In this document: one piece after another, positions 5,155 to 11,106 of the stretch
Numbering within the stretch: position 1 is the stretch's first letter
How the letters are laid out: each line of letters opens with the position of its first letter
DNA from: Dehalococcoidales bacterium
Lineage (GTDB): Bacteria; Chloroflexota; Dehalococcoidia; Dehalococcoidales; RBG-16-60-22
Direction of reading: 5' to 3'
Assembly: GCA_016783105.1 (NCBI GenBank)
Contig: JADHXF010000048.1
Location: 1 to 12,271, forward strand
DNA: 12,271 nucleotides
The notes under the pieces: model-generated
Database searches by the model: none
What the model was told of the DNA's origin: nothing
What the model saw: the letters and a program-made list of their open reading frames with translations, nothing else
Position numbers and translations under genes: made by a program

Positions 5155-7839
5155 CTACCTTCCACAGCAATGTTTATATTTCTTACCGCTCCCGCAGGGG
5201 CAGGGTTCATTGCGACCTATCTTCCGGCCGCCCACCCTCGCCTTCTGTTTACTAACGGGGCGGCTCCGCCCGGCAGCCTGGGCCATCGGGGACGGTGCCT
5301 GCGCCGTCGACTCTTTTTTCACGATGTTCACGTGGTAAATGGTGTGCGCCACGTCATGCTGAATGGTATCGAGCAATGTTTGAAACTGCCGGTATCCCTC
5401 ACGCTTGTAGGCGTCCACCGCCCGCGTCTGGCGCAGCGTCTGCCATCCAGCCTGCATACGCATATTTTCCATCGCCGTCAGGTGTTCCACCCACAGGCTG
5501 TCAATGATGCGCAGCATGACCAGCCGCTCGAGAACCCGCATGTTTTCCGACCCCAGTTCCTTTTCCCGCTCCCCATAAAGCGTCTCCGCCAGTTCAATGA
5601 GCTTCTCTTCAATCTGCTTCGGTCGCATTTCTAAAAGCGAATCTGCGGTCAATGCGGGAGGCAGAGGCAAGATGGCGGCCAAATTTGTCAGCAGGCCTTC
5701 CACGTCCCAGTCAATGCCATGCTCATCGGCGATATGGCGGGCAACCACATTTCCTATCTCATCCTGCACCATGGACAGGATATTTGCCTTGAGGTCGGTG
5801 CCGTCCAGGATTTTACGGCGTTCCGCATAGATAAGCTCGCGGTGCTTGTTAACGACGTCGTCATACTCGACGAGGTGCTTGCGCATGTCAAAGTGGAAGC
5901 CTTCCACCCGGACCTGGGCACCTTCAATGGAACGGTTCACCAGTTTGTTCTCAATGGGCGTGTTTTCGTCCATGCCCACCCAGTCCATAATGCCTTTAAT
6001 GCGTTCGCCGCCGAAGCGCCGCACCACGTCATCCTCGAGAGAAACGAAAAAGCGCGAGCTGCCCGGGTCTCCCTGCCGTCCTGACCGGCCCCGGAGCTGG
6101 TTATCAATCCGCCGCGCCTCGTGGCGTTCCGTGCCGATAACGTGCAGCCCGCCGAGTGATATGAGCCGGCTGTGCTTCTCCTGCCATTCGGTTTCATTCT
6201 GGCCGTCCAGACTCCCCCCGAGCACAATGTCAACACCCCGGCCCGCCATATTGGTGGCCACGGTAACCGCCCCCAACTCACCGGCCCGGGCAATGATGTT
6301 TGCTTCCTTTTCGTGCTGCTTGGCGTTGAGCACCTCATAGGGAATACCTTTACGCTTTAAAAGGTCACTCAGGTATTCCGACTTCTCAATGGAAACGGTG
6401 CCGATGAGCACCGGCCGGCCCTGGTGATGAAGCTGCTCGACCTCCCGAACCACGGCATTGAATTTCCCCTGCTCGTTCTTGTAAATCTGGTCGGGGAAGT
6501 CCTCGCGAATCATCTTCTCATTTGTTGGGATTTCCACCACTTCCAGGCCATATATTTTGTGAAACTCTTCCGCTTCGGTGGCCGCGGTGCCGGTCATCCC
6601 GGCCAGCTTATCATACATGCGGAAGTAATTCTGGATGGTAATGGTGGCAAAGGTCATTGTCTCGCGCTGCACCTTGACGTGCTCTTTGGCCTCAATCGCC
6701 TGGTGCAGTCCCTCGGAGTAGCGCCGCCCGGACATCAGCCGCCCGGTGAACTCATCAACGATGATAACCTCGCCGTCCTTGACCACGTAATCTTTATCGC
6801 GCCGGAAAATCACGTGGGCCTTCAGGGCATTGTCCAGAAAACGGGTGAAAACGTAATTGGCCGGGTCATACAGGTTCGGTGACTTCAGCAATCCTTCCCG
6901 TTTTAACATCGACTCGATGGTGCTGATGCCAGCGTCGGTCAGGTTGGTCGTGCGTTCTTTTTCATCAACGACGTAGTCCGCCTCTACTCTCAAGCGAGGG
7001 ATAAGGCGGGCGAACACGTTGTACACCTGCCCCGATTCCTCCGCCGGGCCGCTGATAATCAGGGGGGTACGGGCTTCATCAATGAGCAGGTTGTCCACCT
7101 CGTCAACGATGGCGTAGTGCAGCGGGCGCTGCGCGCACTGGGACAGTTCCACCACCATATTGTCCCGCAGGTAGTCAAAGCCAAACTCGCTGCTGGTGCC
7201 GTAGGTGATGTCAGCTTCACAAGCCTCTTTGCGGGAGACGAGACGGAAATGCCGCCACCGGCTGTCCCCCGAATCGTGTTCCGGGTCATAAAGTCGCGAT
7301 GGCTGGTGTTCGTCCGGCGTCTGCTGCGGGTAGATGCTGGCCACCGTTAATCCCAGCAGGTGATAAATCGGCCCCATCCAGTACGGGTCGCGCCGGGACA
7401 GGTAGTCGTTTACCGTCACCAGATGGCAGCCCCTGCCGGTTAATGCGTTCAGGTAAAGGGGCAGGGTGGCTACCAGCGTTTTTCCCTCGCCGGTCTTCAT
7501 CTCGGCGATTTTCCCCTGGTGCAGGACAATGCCCCCCATCAACTGGGCGTCAAAGTGGCGCTGGCCGATGGTTCTTTTGGCCGCTTCCCGCACGGCAGCA
7601 AAGGCCTCGGGCAGAAGCTGGTCGAGCGTCTCGCCACCCTTAAGGCGCGCCCTGAACTCCTCCGTCCTGGCCCGCAACTCGGCATCGCTGAGCTTTTCAA
7701 ACTCGGGCTCCAGACCGTTTATCTGTTCAACAGTCGGCTGGATTTTTTTCAGCTGCTTTTCATTGGAATCAGCCAGACTGCCCAGCCATTTGAGCAGGCT
7801 GCCAAACCACCCAGGCAGAACGCCCAGCCACTTAAGCAT
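5155..7839 (-). CDS. secA: Preprotein translocase motor SecA
   Basis: ATPase that drives unfolded preproteins through SecYEG at the cytoplasmic face of the membrane. It has 894 residues. Motifs in order: Walker A MKTGEGKT (114-121), DEVDNLLIDEA (246-256), the preprotein-binding-domain motif DEFTGR (362-367), MTGTA (415-419), MAGRGVDIVLGG (531-542) and QLRGRSGRQGDPG (581-593). The C-terminal zinc motif is CPCGSGKKYKHCC (880-892), with Cys-Cys in place of the common Cys-His as last ligands. Residues about 174-206 form an extra segment of about 30 residues before EADITYGT, relative to E. coli or Bacillus SecA; I associate this with Chloroflexota. The N-terminus (LKWLGVLPGWFGSLLKWLG) is amphipathic. 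ATG 7839 has GGAGG 6 bases upstream; the 37 codons further upstream do not resemble SecA. The start overlaps the DUF2007 stop by 8 bases. Confidence 0.97.
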   Translation of the reverse strand: MLKWLGVLPGWFGSLLKWLGSLADSNEKQLKKIQPTVEQINGLEPEFEKLSDAELRARTEEFRARLKGGETLDQLLPEAFAAVREAAKRTIGQRHFDAQLMGGIVLHQGKIAEMKTGEGKTLVATLPLYLNALTGRGCHLVTVNDYLSRRDPYWMGPIYHLLGLTVASIYPQQTPDEHQPSRLYDPEHDSGDSRWRHFRLVSRKEACEADITYGTSSEFGFDYLRDNMVVELSQCAQRPLHYAIVDEVDNLLIDEARTPLIISGPAEESGQVYNVFARLIPRLRVEADYVVDEKERTTNLTDAGISTIESMLKREGLLKSPNLYDPANYVFTRFLDNALKAHVIFRRDKDYVVKDGEVIIVDEFTGRLMSGRRYSEGLHQAIEAKEHVKVQRETMTFATITIQNYFRMYDKLAGMTGTAATEAEEFHKIYGLEVVEIPTNEKMIREDFPDQIYKNEQGKFNAVVREVEQLHHQGRPVLIGTVSIEKSEYLSDLLKRKGIPYEVLNAKQHEKEANIIARAGELGAVTVATNMAGRGVDIVLGGSLDGQNETEWQEKHSRLISLGGLHVIGTERHEARRIDNQLRGRSGRQGDPGSSRFFVSLEDDVVRRFGGERIKGIMDWVGMDENTPIENKLVNRSIEGAQVRVEGFHFDMRKHLVEYDDVVNKHRELIYAERRKILDGTDLKANILSMVQDEIGNVVARHIADEHGIDWDVEGLLTNLAAILPLPPALTADSLLEMRPKQIEEKLIELAETLYGEREKELGSENMRVLERLVMLRIIDSLWVEHLTAMENMRMQAGWQTLRQTRAVDAYKREGYRQFQTLLDTIQHDVAHTIYHVNIVKKESTAQAPSPMAQAAGRSRPVSKQKARVGGRKIGRNEPCPCGSGKKYKHCCGR

Positions 7840-8059
7840 CCTCTTCCTCCCTGATGAGTTCTCTGGCTTTCTCCGCCACATCTTCCCAGACCAGGATGAC
7901 AACCTCGCCCATGCCATCAACGGCAAATGCGTGCACGGAAGACGCGGCATTCGCTTTCATCAGGCACGGTATGCCATTGCTCTCCAGAAAGCTCTTGATA
8001 ATCCGGGCTTCAGCTTCACTGGCTGCCCGGTAGATTTCAATCATTTTTTTCTGCTTCAT
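7832..8059 (-). CDS. DUF2007 family small protein (putative signal-transducing)
   Basis: A 75-residue protein matching the DUF2007 pattern: an opening strand with MIEIYRAASEAEARIIKSFLESNGIPCLM, then a variable stretch, then GEVVILVWEDVAEKARELI. The family has a small ferredoxin/GlnB-like fold and is labelled 'putative signal transducing protein' in domain databases, but no biochemical role is firmly known. ATG 8059 is chosen; GTG 8062 directly before it and ATG 8044 are alternatives, and none has a strong Shine-Dalgarno. It starts 9 bases after the prs stop codon and ends 8 bases inside secA (shared ATGCTTAA), so translation of secA is probably coupled to it. Confidence 0.85.
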   Translation of the reverse strand: MKQKKMIEIYRAASEAEARIIKSFLESNGIPCLMKANAASSVHAFAVDGMGEVVILVWEDVAEKARELIREEEDA

Positions 8060-8068
8060 CACCGCTGG

Positions 8069-9007
8069 TCACTCAAACATGGCACCTATGGACATTCCGG
8101 TATGAATGCGGCGAATGGCCTCGCCGAGCAGTGGCGCCATGGAGAGAACGGTGATTTTAGCCAGTTTTTTCCCGTCCTTCACCGGGACGGTATTGGTCGC
8201 AACCACTTCTTTCACTGGACAGGAGCCGATTCTCTGAATAGCCGAGCCGGAAAAAATGGGATGAGTACAGCAGGCGTATACTCCCTTGGCACCGTTCTCA
8301 ATCAGCGTATCAACCACATTGACCAGAGACCCTGCCGTATCTATTTCGTCATCCACGGTGAGCGCGGTCATGCCCTCCACCTCACCGATAAGGTTCAGCG
8401 TTTCCGCCCGGTCAGCGTTGCCGATACGTCGTTTTTCCATAATTGCCAGCGGAGCGTTGAGTTTCTCGGCAAGGTCACGCGCCCGCTTGCTGATTCCGAT
8501 ATCGGTAGCTACAACTACCAGGTCATTATACTTTATATCTTTGAAGTAGTTCGCCAGCAGATTCAATGCCGTGAGCTCATCCACCGGAATATTGAAGAAA
8601 CCTTGAATCTGCGCCGCATGCAGGTCAACGGTCAGCAGCCGGTCCGCCCCGGCCACGGTCAGCAGGTCAGCAATAAGCCTCGCGGTTATCGGGACGCGAG
8701 GCTGGTCTTTCTTATCGGTTCGCCCGTAGCCATAGTACGGCACGACCGCGGTAATCCGCTTGGCTGACGCCCGTTTGAGAGCATCTATCATTATCAGCAG
8801 CTCAACGAGGTTGTTGTTGACCGGTGAGCACAGTGGTTGAATGACAAAGGTATCACGCTCGCGAACATTTTCCAGAATGCGGACAAAGATATTCTCGTTG
8901 CTGAACTGAAATACCTCGTTCTTGCCCAGAGGTATGCCCAGATAATTGACCACCTCCTTGGCCAGTTGCGGGTGGGCATTTCCCGTGAATACCTTTAGCT
9001 CATCCAT
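8069..9007 (-). CDS. prs: Ribose-phosphate pyrophosphokinase (PRPP synthetase), variant loops
   Basis: Makes PRPP from ribose 5-phosphate and ATP, feeding purine, pyrimidine, His, Trp and NAD synthesis. It has 312 residues from ATG 9007. AGGAG (9018-9022) is 10 bases from this ATG but 4 bases from an in-frame GTG at 9013, so the GTG start (314 aa) is also possible. Family landmarks: the signature DLHAAQIQGFFNIPVD, the PRPP-binding loop VDDEIDTAGS, ELLIMIDALKRASA and the KRR catalytic segment. Compared with the usual sequence, the catalytic flexible loop reads GYGRTDKKDQPRVPIT where Bacillus and E. coli have GYARQDRK..., the D-x-G-G turn reads TDIGISKRAR, and DDIIDTAGT is DDEIDTAGS. These look like a lineage variant, not decay. 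It is the first gene of the minus-strand operon, behind its own promoter. Confidence 0.96.
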   Translation of the reverse strand: MDELKVFTGNAHPQLAKEVVNYLGIPLGKNEVFQFSNENIFVRILENVRERDTFVIQPLCSPVNNNLVELLIMIDALKRASAKRITAVVPYYGYGRTDKKDQPRVPITARLIADLLTVAGADRLLTVDLHAAQIQGFFNIPVDELTALNLLANYFKDIKYNDLVVVATDIGISKRARDLAEKLNAPLAIMEKRRIGNADRAETLNLIGEVEGMTALTVDDEIDTAGSLVNVVDTLIENGAKGVYACCTHPIFSGSAIQRIGSCPVKEVVATNTVPVKDGKKLAKITVLSMAPLLGEAIRRIHTGMSIGAMFE

Positions 9008-9048
9008 CGGCACCTGTCTCCTTTAGCCATAGCGTTAAGTACATATAG

Positions 9049-9077
9049 ATTATAGCACGATTAACCGCTATGCTCAC
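9049..9077 (-). promoter_or_regulatory. Predicted promoter of the prs-DUF2007-secA operon
   Basis: Read on the minus strand, TATAAT lies at 9054-9049 and is preceded by TGC (9057-9055), giving an extended -10 element TGCTATAAT. A -35 at 17-base spacing is poor (GTGAGC, 9077-9072), as is common when an extended -10 is present. The start point would be near 9042, leaving a short leader of about 35 bases before prs that contains AAAGGAGA. Confidence 0.6.
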
Positions 9078-9104
9078 TACCAAAAAGTTTAAATCGCTCT
9101 GAAC

Positions 9105-9133
9105 TTGACAACGGGCACACGACTCTTTATAAT
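9105..9133 (+). promoter_or_regulatory. pyrG promoter P1, perfect sigma-70 consensus
   Basis: TTGACA (9105-9110) and TATAAT (9128-9133) are both exact consensus hexamers with the optimal 17-base spacer. Transcription would begin at the A residues near 9139-9141, immediately before a run of six C residues (9142-9147). The leader to pyrG would be about 160 bases. Confidence 0.8.
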
Positions 9134-9156
9134 AAAAGAAACCCCCCAACAAAAAC

Positions 9157-9186
9157 TTGACACCTGAAGTCATTTCTGTATATAAA
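9157..9186 (+). promoter_or_regulatory. pyrG promoter P2
   Basis: TTGACA (9157-9162) is followed by TATAAA (9181-9186) at 18-base spacing, or TATATA (9179-9184) at 16. The start would be near 9192. P2 lies 52 bases downstream of P1, inside the P1 transcript, and shares with it the 9-base string AACTTGACA (9102-9110 and 9154-9162). Confidence 0.6.
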
Positions 9187-9255
9187 GTACGAGAGTATCC
9201 CCATATAATTGGTGCCGTTTATTATCAAAGTCCAACCTCAATAAATATGCTGCCA

Positions 9256-9285
9256 AGAAAACTGAAGGTTTTTCTCGATTTTTTT
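9256..9285 (+). terminator. Weak attenuator-like hairpin with T7 run in the pyrG leader
   Basis: AGAAAAC (9256-9262) can pair with GTTTTTCT (9268-9275) with one bulged T, followed by CGA and seven T residues (9279-9285). This has the shape of an intrinsic terminator placed 17 bases before the pyrG start, but the stem is AT-rich and weak. AACCT (9234-9238) can pair instead with AGGTT (9266-9270), disrupting it. pyrG in Gram-positive bacteria is known to use leader attenuation, but with a strong stem, so this call is tentative. Confidence 0.25.
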
Positions 9286-9302
9286 AAGATTTGGTTTCCT
9301 GT

Positions 9303-10943
9303 ATGCCAAAGTATATCTTTGTAACTGGTGGTGTAGTCAGTTCCGTTGGTAAGGGCGTAACCGTCGCTTCCATAGGCACCATTCTGAAGAGCCGTAAACT
9401 CCGCGTCACGGCTCAGAAACTTGACCCCTATCTCAATGTTGACCCCGGCACCATGTCCCCTTACCAGCACGGCGAGGTATTCGTCACCCAGGATGGCGCC
9501 GAGACCGACCTGGACCTGGGCAACTACGAACGCTTCATTGACGTCGATGTTACCCAGGAGTCCAACGTTACCTCAGGTCAGATATACAGTGCGGTCATTT
9601 CCAAGGAACGGCGGGGAGATTTCCTCGGCGGCACGATTCAGGTTGTACCGCACGTAACCTCCGAGATAAAGTCGTGTTTCAAGCGCCTGGCGGATAAGTC
9701 TGGTGCAGACGTTATTCTCATTGAGATCGGCGGCACAGTGGGCGATATTGAGGGCCAGCCTTTCCTTGAAGCCATCCGGCAGATGCGCAAAGACGTCGGC
9801 CGGGATAACGTACTTTACGTTCACGTCACCCTGCTTCCCTACCTGAACTCAACTAGGGAACTGAAGACCAAACCAACCCAGCACAGTGTCAATGAGCTAC
9901 GCCGCCTTGGTATCCAGCCTGATATCATCATCTGCCGCAGCGACCTTCCCGCCCCGGAGAGCATCCGTGATAAAATCTCTCTCTTCTGCGACGTGGAACG
10001 GGAGGCCGTTATTCCTCTGCCTACAGTATCCACGATTTATGAAATACCTTTGCTTCTGGAAGAAGCCGGCCTCGGGCGATTACTCGCGCACAAGCTCGGC
10101 CTGCCGATTAAAAGAACCAATTTAAAAGAATGGCGCAACCTGGTGGAACGATTGAAAACTGCCCACGAGCCCGTGAATATCGCTCTGGTGGGCAAATACG
10201 TTGAATTAACCGATGCCTATTTCTCGGTGCGTGAGGCACTATGCCACGCCGCACTGCGCCACAATCGAGAATTAAACCTTTCCTGGGTACACTCGGAAGA
10301 CCTGGAGCGTGATGGCTGCGATTCTCTCCTCAGGTCAGCGCAGGGCATTATCGTGCCAGGCGGCTTTGGCATCCGGGGCATTGAGGGCATGGTCAAAGCC
10401 GCTAACTACGCCCGTACCAATGAAATCCCATATCTTGGCCTTTGCCTGGGCCTCCAGGTGATGGTCATTGAGTTTGCCCGCCATGTCCTGAAATCAAAGG
10501 GCCCGAATTCCACCGAGTTCGACCCCGATACACCCTATCCGGTTATCGATATCCTGCCGGAACAGAAGGAAATTCTGCACAAGGGAGGCACGATGCGCCT
10601 GGGCAATTACCCCTGTAACCTGGTACCGGGCACCCGTGCCGCACAGGCTTATAGCCAGAACCTTGTCCATGAACGCCACCGGCATCGTTATGAGTTTAAC
10701 AATGAATTTCGCGCCACGCTGGAAGAAGCCGGCATGGTTTACAGTGGCCTCTCACCGGACAACCGGCTGGTGGAAATCTGTGAACTGGCCAATCACCCCT
10801 GGATGGTAAGCTGCCAGTTCCACCCTGAATTTGGCTCTCGACCCAGCCGCCCCCACCCGCTTTTCCGCGACTTCATCGGGGTGGCCAAGGACGTGCTGCG
10901 CGAGGGCGCCCAGCCACCATTGCCCCTTTCCGCAGAACAGTGA
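9303..10943 (+). CDS. pyrG: CTP synthase
   Basis: Converts UTP to CTP using ATP and ammonia taken from glutamine, the last step of pyrimidine nucleotide synthesis. It has 546 residues, normal for the family. The N-terminal synthetase domain opens with [15 protein letters not shown] and carries [21 protein letters not shown] (in part), [10 protein letters not shown] and [10 protein letters not shown]. The C-terminal class I glutamine amidotransferase domain carries PGGFGIRG, the nucleophile Cys381 in LGLCLGLQ, and His507 and Glu509 in QFHPEF, so the triad is complete. ATG 9303 matches the usual family start; the in-frame TTG at 9291 is not needed. No Shine-Dalgarno precedes it, as the upstream bases are pyrimidine-rich. 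The gene is served by tandem promoters and runs divergently from prs. rho follows after a 159-base leader. Confidence 0.97.
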   Translation: MPKYIFVTGGVVSSVGKGVTVASIGTILKSRKLRVTAQKLDPYLNVDPGTMSPYQHGEVFVTQDGAETDLDLGNYERFIDVDVTQESNVTSGQIYSAVISKERRGDFLGGTIQVVPHVTSEIKSCFKRLADKSGADVILIEIGGTVGDIEGQPFLEAIRQMRKDVGRDNVLYVHVTLLPYLNSTRELKTKPTQHSVNELRRLGIQPDIIICRSDLPAPESIRDKISLFCDVEREAVIPLPTVSTIYEIPLLLEEAGLGRLLAHKLGLPIKRTNLKEWRNLVERLKTAHEPVNIALVGKYVELTDAYFSVREALCHAALRHNRELNLSWVHSEDLERDGCDSLLRSAQGIIVPGGFGIRGIEGMVKAANYARTNEIPYLGLCLGLQVMVIEFARHVLKSKGPNSTEFDPDTPYPVIDILPEQKEILHKGGTMRLGNYPCNLVPGTRAAQAYSQNLVHERHRHRYEFNNEFRATLEEAGMVYSGLSPDNRLVEICELANHPWMVSCQFHPEFGSRPSRPHPLFRDFIGVAKDVLREGAQPPLPLSAEQ

Positions 10944-10950
10944 GGACGTA

Positions 10951-11106
10951 ATGCATTTCTTTACGACGCAACAATCAGTAGTCAACGACTCGTCAGCTAC
11001 GCTGAGTTTTTCAGACCATTTAAAAATCGCGATTTTACGATTGTCAAACGATAACTTTTCCCTTTCCGATAAGAAAAGGGGGCACGGGAGTGAGGTGATA
11101 CCATGA
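10951..11106 (+). CDS. Possible 51-codon leader ORF upstream of rho
   Basis: An ATG at 10951 follows GAGG with a 5-base gap and opens a frame of 51 codons, beginning MHFFTTQQSVVND and ending GHGSEVIP, that stops at TGA 11104-11106. The stop overlaps the rho start as ATGA, a classic coupling arrangement. The peptide resembles nothing I know and has no membrane span. The DNA is AT-richer than pyrG or rho. It begins 7 bases after the pyrG stop. Either it is a translated leader that sets rho expression, or the overlap is chance in an untranslated leader. E. coli rho also has a leader ORF (rhoL), though I see no sequence likeness. Confidence 0.35.
   Translation: MHFFTTQQSVVNDSSATLSFSDHLKIAILRLSNDNFSLSDKKRGHGSEVIP
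10993..11011 (+). terminator. Small hairpin with T5 tract in the rho leader
   Basis: TCAGC (10993-10997) and GCTGA (11001-11005) form a 5-bp stem with a TAC loop, followed by G and TTTTT (11007-11011). CTGA (11002-11005) can instead pair with TCAG (11011-11014), so two mutually exclusive forms exist. It is short for a terminator and may act as a pause site, or be chance. Confidence 0.25.
11023..11036. repeat. 14-bp perfect palindrome in the pyrG-rho gap
   Basis: AAAATCGCGATTTT is a perfect palindrome, with related ACGAT copies just downstream at 11037-11041 and 11048-11052. It could be a dimeric regulator site or an RNA stem. No good sigma-70 promoter is visible beside it. Confidence 0.45.
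11092..11102 (+). promoter_or_regulatory. Very strong Shine-Dalgarno of rho
   Basis: GAGGTGAT (11092-11099) matches eight consecutive bases of the ideal anti-16S sequence AGGAGGTGAT. It lies 3 bases before ATG 11103, with the GAGG core 7 bases from it. It fixes the rho start, and the match lies wholly inside the 3' end of the 51-codon leader ORF. Confidence 0.8.

Noticed and set aside
7840..7950. 37-codon N-terminal extension of secA
   Set aside because: It overlaps the DUF2007 gene in another frame and is unlike SecA, and ATG 7839 has a proper GGAGG site.
7466..8767. 433-codon open frame on the plus strand, antisense to the secA start, the DUF2007 gene and prs
   Set aside because: It lies opposite three well-recognised genes, its product has no family-like motifs and low-complexity Ser/Arg/His content, and it is expected from codon bias at this GC.
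11019..11047. Minus-strand promoter in the rho leader (TTGACA at 11047-11042)
   Set aside because: The matching -10 at 17 bases is TTTAAA, a poor hexamer, and the nearest minus-strand gene is more than 1.9 kb downstream, beyond pyrG and the prs promoter.
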